64,000 bases of DNA from assembly GCF_029633965.1 (NCBI RefSeq), contig NZ_CP091277.1:699940-763939 (forward strand), read 5' to 3'. Below, piece after piece: positions 26,303-35,808 of the stretch. A program made the position numbers and the translations under genes. Below the pieces are notes generated by a model. It did not search any database, was not told where the DNA came from, and saw only the letters and a program-made list of their open reading frames with translations. This stretch comes from Methanogenium sp. S4BF (lineage in GTDB: Archaea > Halobacteriota > Methanomicrobia > Methanomicrobiales > Methanomicrobiaceae). How positions within the stretch are numbered: position 1 is the stretch's first letter; each line of letters opens with the position of its first letter.

Positions 26303-26836
26303 ATGAAGAAACGTGTATTGAACAGAATGACAGGGCTCCTCTGTCTTCTCCTTATATGCATCTGTGCTGCAGGATGCACGGACCAGTCACAGCCGACGGA
26401 AGTCGCAGCTGCCGGAGATACGGTTCAGGTGGATTATAAAGGATATTTCGATGACGGGGAGGTCTTCGACTCATCCTATGAACGGGGAATGCCCAGTGAA
26501 TTTGTTGTCGGAGCAGGCCGGATGATCCCCGGATTTGATGCCGCGGTCGTTGGGATGGCGGTTGGTGAGACAAAAACCGTCAGACTGTCTCCTGATCAGG
26601 CATATGGAGAATGGACTGAAGATAAACTCATGATCATCAATAAGAATGAATTTGCTGAAAATTCAACCTTTGAAATAGGTCAATCCGTTTACCTGTCCTC
26701 ACCACAGGGGGTCTTCAGTTTCCCCATTATTGCAGTCAATGAATCTGCAGTAACCATCGATACAAATCACCACCTGGTAGGAAAGACACTGAACTTTGAC
26801 ATTGAACTTGTCGCTATTAACCCTGCAGATGTCTGA
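26303..26836 (+). CDS. FKBP-type peptidyl-prolyl isomerase, lipoprotein
   Basis: Proline isomerase facing outside the membrane. The N-terminus has basic residues, a hydrophobic stretch and a lipobox ending AAGC (about residue 25), so it should be lipid-anchored. The FKBP core begins at TVQVDYKGYFDDGEVFDSS with GAGRMIPGFD, followed by an insert-in-flap part and a C-terminal NHHLVGKTLNFDIEL, which is the usual SlyD-like end. The ATG at 26303 is chosen because it gives a proper signal; one 33 bases earlier overlaps the upstream gene. It overlaps the next FKBP gene by one base. Confidence 0.9.
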   Translation: MKKRVLNRMTGLLCLLLICICAAGCTDQSQPTEVAAAGDTVQVDYKGYFDDGEVFDSSYERGMPSEFVVGAGRMIPGFDAAVVGMAVGETKTVRLSPDQAYGEWTEDKLMIINKNEFAENSTFEIGQSVYLSSPQGVFSFPIIAVNESAVTIDTNHHLVGKTLNFDIELVAINPADV

Positions 26837-27306
26837 TGTCGGAGAATCTGTCCCCACAAATCGCACCGGGTGATATCGTCACCCTCCATTTTTCCTCCGC
26901 TGACGCACAGACAGGGGAAATGCTGGAATACACGTATGACGAAGCGCCTAAGGCGTACACCATTGGTGCAGGTAAAATAAATCCGGCATTTGAGGCGGCA
27001 CTTCTCGGATGCAGGGCGGATGATGAAATCTGTGTGACGCTGCCGGCCAAGGAAGCCTACGGCACCTACAATAAAAGTCTGGTCTTAAAAATCAGTCGAA
27101 AAAAGCTGCCAACAAACACCATCCCGGAGCCGGGTACAATCCTTCCCATGAAACTGCCCAGAGGTCGTGAGGCGAATGTAACGATTCTGTCGGTTTCCAA
27201 AACAACCGTTGTTGTAGACGCAAATCATCCGTTTGCCGGAAGAGATATCCAGTACAAAATCTGGGTATGCTCTGTCGCTTCTCCTGAGTCAGCGTCAGAC
27301 AACTAA
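26836..27306 (+). CDS. FKBP-type peptidyl-prolyl isomerase, cytoplasmic
   Basis: 156-residue SlyD-like isomerase and probable chaperone. It has no signal sequence. FKBP core residues: GDIVTLHF, then GAGKINPAFEAAL, and the C-terminal DANHPFAGRDIQYKI. The catalytic pocket is less canonical than in the upstream copy (YTYDEAPKAYTI replaces the usual DSS..G.P segment), so the chaperone role may dominate (inference). The start overlaps the stop of the lipoprotein copy, so a matched outside/inside pair is made from one message. Confidence 0.88.
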   Translation: MSENLSPQIAPGDIVTLHFSSADAQTGEMLEYTYDEAPKAYTIGAGKINPAFEAALLGCRADDEICVTLPAKEAYGTYNKSLVLKISRKKLPTNTIPEPGTILPMKLPRGREANVTILSVSKTTVVVDANHPFAGRDIQYKIWVCSVASPESASDN

Positions 27307-27655
27307 TGTCGTAGACATTCCCTTCCTCCTCCTATTCTTTATTGATTCTGAAATTATGAATGAACATAATTACAGGAGCGGAGTGAAAGAGGCTCTGTGA
27401 AAGCAGCCGGGATGTTCAAATCCCTTTTCATTTTTATCAGTATTGAACAGACATACCCATTTGAGACACATTTTTGAGCGATAAGCTGTTTCGTTGCAGA
27501 TATCCAAAGAAGAATCGCATCTCATAAATGTCTGTGATCAAATAAGAACATGAAGAAAGGGAATCAAATCATCGTGAAATGATAACCCATTCTTCTCACA
27601 ACGCGTCCTGTGTCTGTTATGCGCAGTAGCGTTCATATTTACCGGAGTTACGACG
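27307..27655. other. Gap holding a probable interrupted signal peptide of the next gene
   Basis: No complete gene in 349 bases. In the frame of the following gene, 27578-27655 encodes a hydrophobic signal-like stretch (VLCLLCAVAFIFTGVTT) but has no start codon after a TGA at 27575. One base out of frame, an ATG at 27550 encodes a basic start MKKGNQIIVK. Together these look like an N-terminal signal peptide split by a one-base frameshift. Confidence 0.45.
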
Positions 27656-28714
27656 ATGGCATCTACCAAAAAAGAAGAGGATACACGTACGCTGGAAGAC
27701 TTACGGGGACAGGAGTTAGGCATCCCGACAACGTTGCCACCCTTTAATCCCGATACCGATGTCCCGGACGCTCCGGATTATACCAATCCCGACAGCTGGC
27801 TCACCATGCCCGCATATTTCAGCACGGATGAGCAGCCAGTCGATGTGTTCTGGGTGTATCCCACCATTCTCTCTGATAATTCGACGTATCTGATGGATAT
27901 GAATGATCCGGTATTACGGGAGAAGGCACACTGGACGCTGGTGGAGCAGGCCAGCATATTTGACGGACAGGCAAATATTTACGCACCGTTTTACCGGCAG
28001 AACAATGTGAAAATCAATCCTTTGATGCTCACCCGTGCGAAATCCATCTTTGTTCTGGGGCAGCAGGACCTCATTACTGCATTTGCTTATTTCCTGGAAC
28101 ATTTCAATAAGGGAGAACGGCCCATTATCCTCGCGGCCCACAGTCAGGGGTCGGTCAGGGTCGTTGAACTGTCAAAGGCAGGAGAACTCCTGACCGGTGA
28201 TGCCGAATCACTGAAGAGACTGGTGGCGGCGTATGTTATTGGGTATTCGATCACGCAGTCGGATCTGGATTTAAACCCGTTTATGAGGATCAGTGAACAT
28301 GCGACTGACACGGGTTGTTTCATCACCTACAATACGATATCCGATGAAGAAGGCAAAGAGAAGGAGGGGCCGACAATCATTCCGGGAACGTTTGTGGTAA
28401 ATCCTCTGACCTGGAAGACCGATACCACGTTTGCACCTGCTTCCCTGAATCGTGAAGCAGTGTTCTTCAAACATGAGCATCCCGAAAGTCCGGACAGGTA
28501 TCCGAACTTTGCAGCAGCCCAGGTCGTAAACAACGCGTTGGTGATAACAGACATATCCAATCCGGAGGAATTACCGGCGACCAGCGTCACCTTCCCTGAG
28601 GGTGTCTACCACATGTATGATTATGCAGTCTTTTACGAGAACCTCAGAACGAATGTCGGCGATCGTATTCAGGCATATCTAAATCGATATGAGCGGTCAG
28701 CACAGTCATCTTGA
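27656..28714 (+). CDS. DUF3089 alpha/beta-hydrolase (lipase-like)
   Basis: 352-residue hydrolase of the DUF3089 family. The nucleophile elbow is AAHSQGS (about residue 162), preceded by the family's DVFWVYPT near the N-terminus and NIYAPFYRQ. The substrate is unknown; an ester is likely. As written, the first ATG with a reasonable ribosome site (GGAG, eight bases before) gives a protein without a signal. A signal-like sequence lies in frame just upstream without a start codon, so the true or ancestral protein was probably exported. It may be affected by a frameshift near 27577. Confidence 0.8.
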   Translation: MASTKKEEDTRTLEDLRGQELGIPTTLPPFNPDTDVPDAPDYTNPDSWLTMPAYFSTDEQPVDVFWVYPTILSDNSTYLMDMNDPVLREKAHWTLVEQASIFDGQANIYAPFYRQNNVKINPLMLTRAKSIFVLGQQDLITAFAYFLEHFNKGERPIILAAHSQGSVRVVELSKAGELLTGDAESLKRLVAAYVIGYSITQSDLDLNPFMRISEHATDTGCFITYNTISDEEGKEKEGPTIIPGTFVVNPLTWKTDTTFAPASLNREAVFFKHEHPESPDRYPNFAAAQVVNNALVITDISNPEELPATSVTFPEGVYHMYDYAVFYENLRTNVGDRIQAYLNRYERSAQSS

Positions 28715-28907
28715 CATTTTATTTTTTAGGTAGGTCATCCGTGTCAAGGGGGGATTCCTCCCCCTGACAGACCTCCTCAGATGTGATGAGGACTATTCGG
28801 GTTAGTCTATGTGATATCTGTGATTTATTGGTATTTTTTGAGATAATCAATCATCTACGTGTCTATTCTATTGCGTTCTCAAATCAACCCCACCATCCCA
28901 TGAACTG
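28715..28907. other. Gap without a recognised gene
   Basis: Short imperfect ORFs only. A GGGGGATTCCTCCCCC palindrome-like stretch at about 28750-28766 may form a small hairpin after the hydrolase gene. Nothing else is supported. Confidence 0.4.
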
Positions 28908-28952
28908 CCTCTCCCCTCAAGGGGGAGAGGAGGAGCCCGGCGTATGCCGGGC
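28908..28952. repeat. Double-hairpin intergenic repeat element
   Basis: Two adjacent perfect inverted repeats. The first has a nine-base stem CCTCTCCCC/GGGGAGAGG (28908-28916 and 28922-28930) with loop TCAAG. The second has a seven-base stem GCCCGGC/GCCGGGC (28935-28941 and 28946-28952) with loop GTAT. The style is that of REP-like intergenic repeats. It lies between two convergent genes and could help end transcription from either side. Confidence 0.65.
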
Positions 28953-29026
28953 GGGTGAGAGGGGGTATTGATATGAGCCTGTTTAATGGACAAATGAACC
29001 CCAAAAAAGATAAATATAGATGTTTT

Positions 29027-30883
29027 TCAGAGAAACGAGACTGCCAGCAGATTAACGACGGTTCCAATACCCATGCCGAGGGTCAGGGTGTATGCTGAGA
29101 CCATGAGCGCTGTCTTCCATCCCATCTCCCGGTAGAGAACCGCAATTGTTGAGATGCAGGGCACAAAGAGCACACTGACAACGGCAAATACATAGAGCTG
29201 AAGGCCGGTCATCACCGAACCCAGATCTGCGGTGCCTGCAAGGATAGCGAGAGTTTCAAACGCCATTTCTTTTCTCAGAATACCAAATATCAGTGCAGTA
29301 GAGGCATAAGGCGGAAGGCCGAGAACAGTCTCCATAAACGGTGCAAAGATATCCTGAAATGCCTGGATGATTCCTGCATACTGGAGCACACCTAAAAAGA
29401 CGCTGCTGACCAGAAGCAGGGGCATGGCAATGAAGAGGAACTCCTTCATATGGAGCCATGCCCGTTTCAATGTCTGCACCGGCTGCGGTTTTCTCAGGGG
29501 AGCCATCTCAAGGATCATCCCGAACTGTTCACCGGGAGTAATCTTTGTCAGCACAAACCCGGTAAGGATGATCAGAATAAACACAATCAGGTAGATGGAG
29601 AAGGCCCACGCAACACCGACAAACACAGCAACAATACCGGCAATAATCACTGTTCGTGCCGAACAGGGCACCATCGTGATCAGAAATGACGCAATTATCC
29701 GCTCCCGTTTAGATAACTGGCGTATGCTCATAATGGCAGGCACATTGCAGCCCAGCCCCAGCACCATGGGAATCAGCGCCTGCCCGTGCATGCCGACATG
29801 GTGCATTGCCCGGTCTGCGAGAAATGCCGCCCGTGTCATATACCCGGAGTCCTCGAGAATCGAGATGAGGATATAGAAAACAAAGACAAAGGGGAATGCA
29901 ATCCCAAGTCCTGCCTGCACCGCAAGAATGAGTGAGAAGAGAATCTGCTCCCAGAACGGCGATAATCCGGCACTCATGAGGGGTGCAATCAGATAGATAT
30001 CGAACAGTTCGACAATTCTTTCTTCGAGAAACGAGCCGACAAAAAATACTGTGAGCAGGGTTGAGAAGAGCAGGAACAGGAGTATCGGAATGCCCGGAAA
30101 TGACCGTGTCAACAGGCTGTCCAGATCGGGTTTTTTCTTCTGATCTTTAAATACCGTAATTTCATCCGCAATTTTTGCGGCGGCATTGTGCCGGTTGGTT
30201 GCAATGATCTGGTGCACGGACATCTGGTGCTCGTCTTCAATCTCTCCGGCAAGGGTGGATGCCGAATCAAGCAGATCGGCATCTGCTCCCAGATTCTGAA
30301 GGGCATCAAGGGCCTCCCTCCGGGAACATCCGTGGATCTTGACAAGGCTTCGGATGGCAGCCTCAATGTGCTGGCCATAGGGAACCTCGTAGCTCATTTT
30401 TCGTGCTTCTGAGAGTGCACAGGGGATGATGTCTCCGACATTTCGTCCTTCTGATGCAGCTGCGGCAATGACTGTGCATCCGAGCATATCAGAGAGCCGG
30501 GCGAAATCAATCTCGACACCGGCCTTTTCGGATTCATCAACCATGTTGATGACGACAACACCGGACAGCTGATACTCCGCAATCTGCAACAGCAGGTAAA
30601 GGTTGCGTTCAAGATTTGATGCGTTGAGGACCGGGACGATTACATCAATATTTTCTTCCTGCAGATAGCGGCGGACACTGATTTCCTCATCGGATGTCCC
30701 GTCAAGGGAATAGATGCCGGGAAAATCAACGAGTTCAACAATCTCCCGCTGATAACAGACACCGCCGGATAAAATATCGATGGTGGTGCCGGGAAAATTA
30801 CTGATCTCAACACCGATCCCTGTCAGCTGGGTAAAGATCAACGATTTGCCGACATTGGGGTTTCCAATGAGTGCGACTTTCAT
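29027..30883 (-). CDS. feoB: FeoB ferrous iron transporter
   Basis: Inner-membrane Fe2+ transporter with an N-terminal GTPase. G1 is GNPNVGKS (residues 7-14), G3 DFPGIYS and G4 NMVDE. The membrane part (about 265-618) has the Gate-type segments, including GLGCNVPAI and VPCSARTVI, whose cysteines are typical of the pore. At 618 residues it is on the short side and has no C-terminal cytoplasmic extension. It overlaps the upstream regulator gene by four bases, so regulator and transporter form one unit. A T run on the minus strand near 29004 could terminate it. Confidence 0.96.
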   Translation of the reverse strand: MKVALIGNPNVGKSLIFTQLTGIGVEISNFPGTTIDILSGGVCYQREIVELVDFPGIYSLDGTSDEEISVRRYLQEENIDVIVPVLNASNLERNLYLLLQIAEYQLSGVVVINMVDESEKAGVEIDFARLSDMLGCTVIAAAASEGRNVGDIIPCALSEARKMSYEVPYGQHIEAAIRSLVKIHGCSRREALDALQNLGADADLLDSASTLAGEIEDEHQMSVHQIIATNRHNAAAKIADEITVFKDQKKKPDLDSLLTRSFPGIPILLFLLFSTLLTVFFVGSFLEERIVELFDIYLIAPLMSAGLSPFWEQILFSLILAVQAGLGIAFPFVFVFYILISILEDSGYMTRAAFLADRAMHHVGMHGQALIPMVLGLGCNVPAIMSIRQLSKRERIIASFLITMVPCSARTVIIAGIVAVFVGVAWAFSIYLIVFILIILTGFVLTKITPGEQFGMILEMAPLRKPQPVQTLKRAWLHMKEFLFIAMPLLLVSSVFLGVLQYAGIIQAFQDIFAPFMETVLGLPPYASTALIFGILRKEMAFETLAILAGTADLGSVMTGLQLYVFAVVSVLFVPCISTIAVLYREMGWKTALMVSAYTLTLGMGIGTVVNLLAVSFL

Positions 30884-31518
30884 TCGATAGTCTCCACAAG
30901 TACAGATGCTGCAATTTCCGGGCTGATTGCAATATCACTTCCTTTGATGGTGACGACAAGTGATCCGTTTGAGAGTTTTCTCTGGATGGTGATCTCCTCG
31001 CCGGGTATAACACCAATATCATTGAGGCGTCCCATCCGGCGGGGTCCCCTGATGACGGCTACACGGACGGTTTCTTTTTCATTATGGAGAGAGAGGGGTT
31101 TCAGCTCACACGGCTGGGCACAGACATGGTGACGCTCCTGTCTGCACCGCCTCGGGCGTGAAAGATATTGATTGAGCCGGCTGATGGTGTCATCGGATGC
31201 TTCGTGCTCCATGCGGCAGGCCTGCTGTGAGGCAGTGTCCTGATCCATCCCCAGCATCTCCGTAAAGAAACATTCGAGTATTTTATGTTTTTTCAGGACA
31301 CATTCAGCCGTTTTCTGTCCCTTTTCTGTCAACCTGACGGTGCTGCCGGGGCCAAGGATAATATCCCCGGTTTCTTCGAGCTGGTTCAGGTCATTTCGAA
31401 CCGTATCCCGGCTCCGGTCAAATTTCTGGGAGAGAAACTGAAGTGTATCTTCTTCGAGAGTATCAATCCGGTTTTCGAGGATCCATTCCAGATAATCCTC
31501 GTGAACTGCAGTGTGCAT
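30880..31518 (-). CDS. DtxR-type regulator fused to a FeoA domain
   Basis: 212 residues: an N-terminal DtxR/MntR winged helix (about 5-65, with SQKFDRSRDTVRNDLNQLEE), a dimerisation/metal-binding helical region (to about 125, with ECFFTEMLGMD and MEHEASD), and a C-terminal FeoA/SH3-like domain (about 138-212, with RRMGRLNDIGVIPGEEI). It probably represses feo transcription with Fe2+ as corepressor, and its FeoA part may also touch FeoB (inference). The cysteine-containing segment RRCRQERHHVCAQPC between the parts could bind metal. The start lies only 15 bases from the divergent gene. Confidence 0.9.
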   Translation of the reverse strand: MHTAVHEDYLEWILENRIDTLEEDTLQFLSQKFDRSRDTVRNDLNQLEETGDIILGPGSTVRLTEKGQKTAECVLKKHKILECFFTEMLGMDQDTASQQACRMEHEASDDTISRLNQYLSRPRRCRQERHHVCAQPCELKPLSLHNEKETVRVAVIRGPRRMGRLNDIGVIPGEEITIQRKLSNGSLVVTIKGSDIAISPEIAASVLVETIE

Positions 31519-31533
31519 ATATCGAAATACATT

Positions 31534-32223
31534 ATGCTGTCCGTGGCTAATGATTATGTCGGCCTTACCAAGGTGAGAGATATTTCAGGAAAAAACGCAT
31601 CTTCCCACTCTAATAATTCCAGACAGATTCTGGATCCCCCGTTTTACCTCAACCAGTTTGAGGAGGCATTTCGCTATATTATCGATGAATATCAGATTCC
31701 CCGGCATGACATCGGGGTATTTATTCCCTGTGCGGTCAGAAAACCCTACAGCACGTCGCCAAGCCACCGCCTGTTCCATAAAATATTTGATTCCGTGTAT
31801 GCCACCGGCACGTCATATCATGTCGTGATCTTCGGCACCTGCGGGACCGTACCGGCCGAACTGGAATGCATGTACCCGTACGCACAATACCATTACATGC
31901 TGGGCAAATGCACGAACGAGAGAATTCGAGACGATTTTCTAAAGATAGAGACCTATCGCCTGACAGAATTTCTGGAGAAAACGGCCGATATATACGAGGT
32001 GCGGATTGCATACTGCATTGGTGTGTTCCGGGAGGCAATGGTCCGGGCGGCCGCAAAGACGAATACCGACATTCTGATCTATCCCACCGATCCTATGATC
32101 AAGAAGATGTATGCCGACGACTGCCCGTTTCCCGAGGGCAGTCTCTCCATGCAGGAATATATCGATGAGTTCACGGCCGGTCTTCTGAGGGCGAAGACAC
32201 TGGTCGACATATCAGAGAAATAG
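31534..32223 (+). CDS. DUF5591 protein: stand-alone archaeosine-synthase-like core domain
   Basis: 229 residues. The sequence PCAVRKPYSTSPSH (about residues 65-78), then GTVPAELECMYPYAQYH, matches the core catalytic-type domain of ArcS, the enzyme that turns preQ0 in tRNA into archaeosine. Full ArcS is a much longer multidomain protein with a PUA domain; here only the core is present. The remaining part contains SDLSHR-free, generic alpha/beta sequence. The role is unknown: a tRNA-modification partner or a repurposed enzyme. The ATG at 31534 lies 15 bases from the divergent regulator start, so the promoters must overlap; a downstream GTG at about 31574 is an alternative start. Confidence 0.75.
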   Translation: MLSVANDYVGLTKVRDISGKNASSHSNNSRQILDPPFYLNQFEEAFRYIIDEYQIPRHDIGVFIPCAVRKPYSTSPSHRLFHKIFDSVYATGTSYHVVIFGTCGTVPAELECMYPYAQYHYMLGKCTNERIRDDFLKIETYRLTEFLEKTADIYEVRIAYCIGVFREAMVRAAAKTNTDILIYPTDPMIKKMYADDCPFPEGSLSMQEYIDEFTAGLLRAKTLVDISEK

Positions 32224-32327
32224 CATTTTTTGGGGAACAGGCGGGAGACCCTCCGGTCTTTCCGGTGACCTGTCGCACATGTGGGGAAGGCTGTGGATGG
32301 GTTTTTCACTCCTCACGGGCCCCGATC

Positions 32328-34262
32328 TCACCCTTTCTGCACTTCCGCATTCAGTTTTTTCAGCTTATCCCGCAGCACAATGGCCCGTTCAAAATCAAGC
32401 CGTTCTGCCGCCTCCTGCATCTCGGTTTCTACCTGAATAATGAGATTGGGCAGTTCATACCGTGGAATATGTTTGGTATCCTGAATGTCCACCTCTTTCT
32501 CCCGGATGGGTTTGTGAATGGTGACCGGGCTGATGCCATGCACCCGGTTATACTCCATCTGCATCGCACGCCTCCTGCCGGTCTCTTCAACGGCGGTTTT
32601 TATCGAATCGGTGATTTTGTCGGCATAGAGGACGACATGGGAGTGGTCATTTCGTGCCGCCCGCCCGATGGTCTGGATGAGGCTTCGGGCATCCCTGAGA
32701 AAGCCTTCCTTATCCGCATCCAGAATGCCGATGAAACTCACTTCCGGAATATCAAGCCCTTCCCTGAGGAGATTAATGCCGACGAGCACATCAAAGATTC
32801 CCAGGCGGAGTTCACGGAGGATCTCGGTTCGTTCGATGGCATTTATCTCTGAATGGAGATAGCGGGTCTTTATTCCCTTTTCTGCGAGGTATTCCGAGAG
32901 TTCTTCTGCCAGTTTTTTGGTCAGGGTCGTTATGAGTACCCGGTCCCCTGCCGCGATGGTCTTCTGAATTTCTTCGCATACGTCAGGAATCTGGGTTTTG
33001 AGCGGCCGGATACTGACTTCAGGATCAACCAGCCCGGTCGGACGGATGATCTGTTCAATGATCGCTGAGGAATGCTCTTTTTCATAGGGGCCGGGGGTCG
33101 CGGATACGAATATCGCCGTCCTCATGTAGTCTTCAAATTCAGGGAATTTCAGCGGGCGGTTGTCAAAGGCGGACGGGAGCCGGAATCCATACTCAACAAG
33201 GGATTTCTTCCGCGAAAAGTCGCCGTTGTACATCCCCCGCACCTGCGGGAGCGTCTGGTGACTCTCATCTATTACCATCAGAAAGTCATCGGGGAAATAA
33301 TCCAGCAGGCAGAATGGTTTCTCTCCCTTTTGCCGATGATCAAAGAACCGGGAATAGTTTTCAATCCCTTTGCAGTAGCCGGTCTCCTCAATCATCTCGA
33401 TGTCATAGAGCGTCCGCTGGCGGAGCCGATGTGCTTCAATAAGGCCCAGTGTAGGAAGAGTCGCTTCCAGCTCTTTCTGTATCTCGATTATTGCCCCGGC
33501 CTTCTCCTCTTCCGGTATCACATAATGGCGGGCGGGGTAGATGAAAAAATATGGGAGCACCTGCTTCTGCGTATGAGTGATTTTGTCAATCTCGGTAATT
33601 CTCTCAATTTCATCGCCAAAAAACTCAATCCTGATGATGTCCGGGCCATATCCGGGGATCAGATCAATGGTGTCCCCCTTCACCCGGAACCGCCCCGGCT
33701 GGAGTTCAATATCATTGCGTTCATACTGGATCTCAATCAGGCGGGAGAGGATGTCATTGCGTTTCACCCGTTCTCCCTGCGCCACCTCAAATCCAAGCCC
33801 TTCAAAATTCTCCGGGTTTCCCAGACCGTAGATGGCGGAGACAGATGCGATGACAATAACATCATCACGTGAGAGTAGAGATGCGGTCGCCGCAAGACGC
33901 ATCTGCTCAATCTTTGGGTTGATTGCGGCGTCCTTTTCGATATAGATGTCTCTTTGGGGAATGTAGGACTCCGGCTGATAGTAATCATAATAGGAGACGA
34001 AATATTCGACCCGGTTCTCCGGGAAAAAGTCCCTGAATTCGTTATACAACTGTGCCGCGAGTGTTTTATTGTGGGCAAGGACAAGGGTCGGCTTCTGCAC
34101 TGCGGCAATCACATTTGCAATGGTAAATGTCTTCCCCGAACCGGTTACGCCCATTAACGTCTGAAACCGGTTTTTATGACCAATGCTCTCTACAAGGGAT
34201 TTGATCGCATCAGGTTGTGAGCCCTGGGGAGAAAAGTCAGATTTCAGATTAAACCTGGTCAT
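32328..34262 (-). CDS. uvrB: UvrB excinuclease subunit
   Basis: Damage-verifying helicase-like subunit of the bacterial-type UvrABC nucleotide excision system. Walker A is GVTGSGKT (about residue 39), the beta-hairpin is SYYDYYQPESYIP, and the helicase DEXH is VIDESHQ. The motif VI region is QTIGRAARN, and a C-terminal UVR domain (VETEMQEAAERLDFERA) contacts UvrC. The 644-residue length is normal. It overlaps uvrC by 14 bases. UvrABC is not ancestral to archaea; methanogens are thought to have gained it from bacteria (established view). Confidence 0.97.
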   Translation of the reverse strand: MTRFNLKSDFSPQGSQPDAIKSLVESIGHKNRFQTLMGVTGSGKTFTIANVIAAVQKPTLVLAHNKTLAAQLYNEFRDFFPENRVEYFVSYYDYYQPESYIPQRDIYIEKDAAINPKIEQMRLAATASLLSRDDVIVIASVSAIYGLGNPENFEGLGFEVAQGERVKRNDILSRLIEIQYERNDIELQPGRFRVKGDTIDLIPGYGPDIIRIEFFGDEIERITEIDKITHTQKQVLPYFFIYPARHYVIPEEEKAGAIIEIQKELEATLPTLGLIEAHRLRQRTLYDIEMIEETGYCKGIENYSRFFDHRQKGEKPFCLLDYFPDDFLMVIDESHQTLPQVRGMYNGDFSRKKSLVEYGFRLPSAFDNRPLKFPEFEDYMRTAIFVSATPGPYEKEHSSAIIEQIIRPTGLVDPEVSIRPLKTQIPDVCEEIQKTIAAGDRVLITTLTKKLAEELSEYLAEKGIKTRYLHSEINAIERTEILRELRLGIFDVLVGINLLREGLDIPEVSFIGILDADKEGFLRDARSLIQTIGRAARNDHSHVVLYADKITDSIKTAVEETGRRRAMQMEYNRVHGISPVTIHKPIREKEVDIQDTKHIPRYELPNLIIQVETEMQEAAERLDFERAIVLRDKLKKLNAEVQKG

Positions 34263-35808
34263 GCCTGATCTTCTTTTTCATGAGGGTCCGGTTATAGGTT
34301 ACGGCAAACCGATGCGCCTCGTCACGGATCTCCTGAATAAACAGGGATACTTTTTCGTTCTGTTTGATGGGGAGCGGATGCTGAAAATGCGGCACATAGA
34401 TCTCCTCCTCACGTTTGGCAACCGAAATCAGCGGAATGCTGAGATTCAGGTTTTTCAGGGCTTCTTCTGCTGCATGAAGCTGGCCTTTTCCGCCGTCAAT
34501 AATAATCAGATCGGGGAACTCCCCGTTTTCGTCCCGGATGCGGGAGTACCTCCGATGCACCACCTCTTTTATTGCGGCAAAATCATCAATTCCTTCTACG
34601 GTGCGTATCCTGAACCGGCGATAGTTTCTCTTGTCAGGCACCCCGTACCGGAACTGCACCATGGACCCGACCATCGCACTCCCGGCATGATGGGATATAT
34701 CGAAACATTCGATGATCTCCGGCGGTTCCGGCAGACGCAGGCGTTTCCTGAGGGCGTCTACCTTCCCCCCTCCCCCGAAAAAGGTCGTCTCAATATTCCG
34801 GGACACAATCTCGAGCAGGTCTTTTTTGTCTCCCCGCTGTGGAACTGATATTTTAACTTTCTTTCCTTTCTGGAGTGACAGATACTCACCGACTGCATCA
34901 TCCGGCGCCTCCGGGAGGATTAATTCGGACGGAGGCTCATTCTCCCCGTAATACTGCACCATGAACTCCTCGATAGCGGTTGCCTGATACGGAAAACTGA
35001 ATTCCTGCTTTTCCCCCAGAACCCCCTTGTAGACGGAAAAGAGAATCAGATACACCATCTCGTTGCGGATCTGATAATTGATGATATCCTCATCGGTCTT
35101 TTTCAACCGTTCCACTGCCTGCCTCTCGGAGAGTTTTTGAACGGATTCTATCTGATCCCGCAGTTCAAGCGCTTTTTCAAAGTTCTGCACCTGTGATGCC
35201 GCTTCCATCTCTGCTTTCAGAACCTCTATGAGTGCGGCAGAATGTCCTTTTAAGACCTCACGGGCGCGGGATATCTGGTGGGTATACTCTTCTTCAGTGA
35301 CCGCCCCTACACATGGCCCGGAACAGGTCCCGATATGATACCGCAGACAGGGGCGTTTAGGGATTTTTCTGCAGGATCTGATGCGGAACGTCTTTTTCAG
35401 GACGTGCAGGACCTGGTCCCGGTCTTTTGCGGATACAAACGGGCCAAAATAGTCTCCGCCCTGTGTTGTATCCCGGATATAGTGAATACGGGGATACGGT
35501 TCATCAGTCAGGTGAATATAAGCATACCGTTTGGAATCTTTCAGGTCGATATTGAACTTTGGCTGAAGACGTTTTATGAGCGAATTCTCAAGGATAAGCG
35601 CCTCCACCTCTTTTTTGGTGACGATAAAATCGAGGCTGACAGCAGCAGCGACCATCGCCGCGGTCTTGGGATCCCTGACTGTGCGGGAAAAATAACTGCC
35701 CACCCTCTTCTTCAGATTCCTGGCCTTGCCCACATAGATGACCGTATCCGTATCATCCTTGAACAGGTAGCAGCCGGGGTCCGACGGGAGGGAGAGGTAA
35801 TCAATCAT
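34249..35808 (-). CDS. uvrC: UvrC excinuclease subunit, lacking the C-terminal HhH domain
   Basis: Dual endonuclease that makes the 3' and 5' incisions. The N-terminal GIY-YIG domain (about 8-90) reads CYLFKDDT...[13 protein letters not shown]. The cysteine-rich centre follows ([21 protein letters not shown]), then a UVR motif (about 198-232). The RNase H-like domain (about 355-510) has [20 protein letters not shown] and the final [10 protein letters not shown]. The protein stops at 519, just after that last motif. Bacterial UvrC continues with a tandem helix-hairpin-helix domain of some 70 residues, which is absent. Its end overlaps uvrB, so the loss is not a local frameshift. Confidence 0.95.
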   Translation of the reverse strand: MIDYLSLPSDPGCYLFKDDTDTVIYVGKARNLKKRVGSYFSRTVRDPKTAAMVAAAVSLDFIVTKKEVEALILENSLIKRLQPKFNIDLKDSKRYAYIHLTDEPYPRIHYIRDTTQGGDYFGPFVSAKDRDQVLHVLKKTFRIRSCRKIPKRPCLRYHIGTCSGPCVGAVTEEEYTHQISRAREVLKGHSAALIEVLKAEMEAASQVQNFEKALELRDQIESVQKLSERQAVERLKKTDEDIINYQIRNEMVYLILFSVYKGVLGEKQEFSFPYQATAIEEFMVQYYGENEPPSELILPEAPDDAVGEYLSLQKGKKVKISVPQRGDKKDLLEIVSRNIETTFFGGGGKVDALRKRLRLPEPPEIIECFDISHHAGSAMVGSMVQFRYGVPDKRNYRRFRIRTVEGIDDFAAIKEVVHRRYSRIRDENGEFPDLIIIDGGKGQLHAAEEALKNLNLSIPLISVAKREEEIYVPHFQHPLPIKQNEKVSLFIQEIRDEAHRFAVTYNRTLMKKKIRHDQV

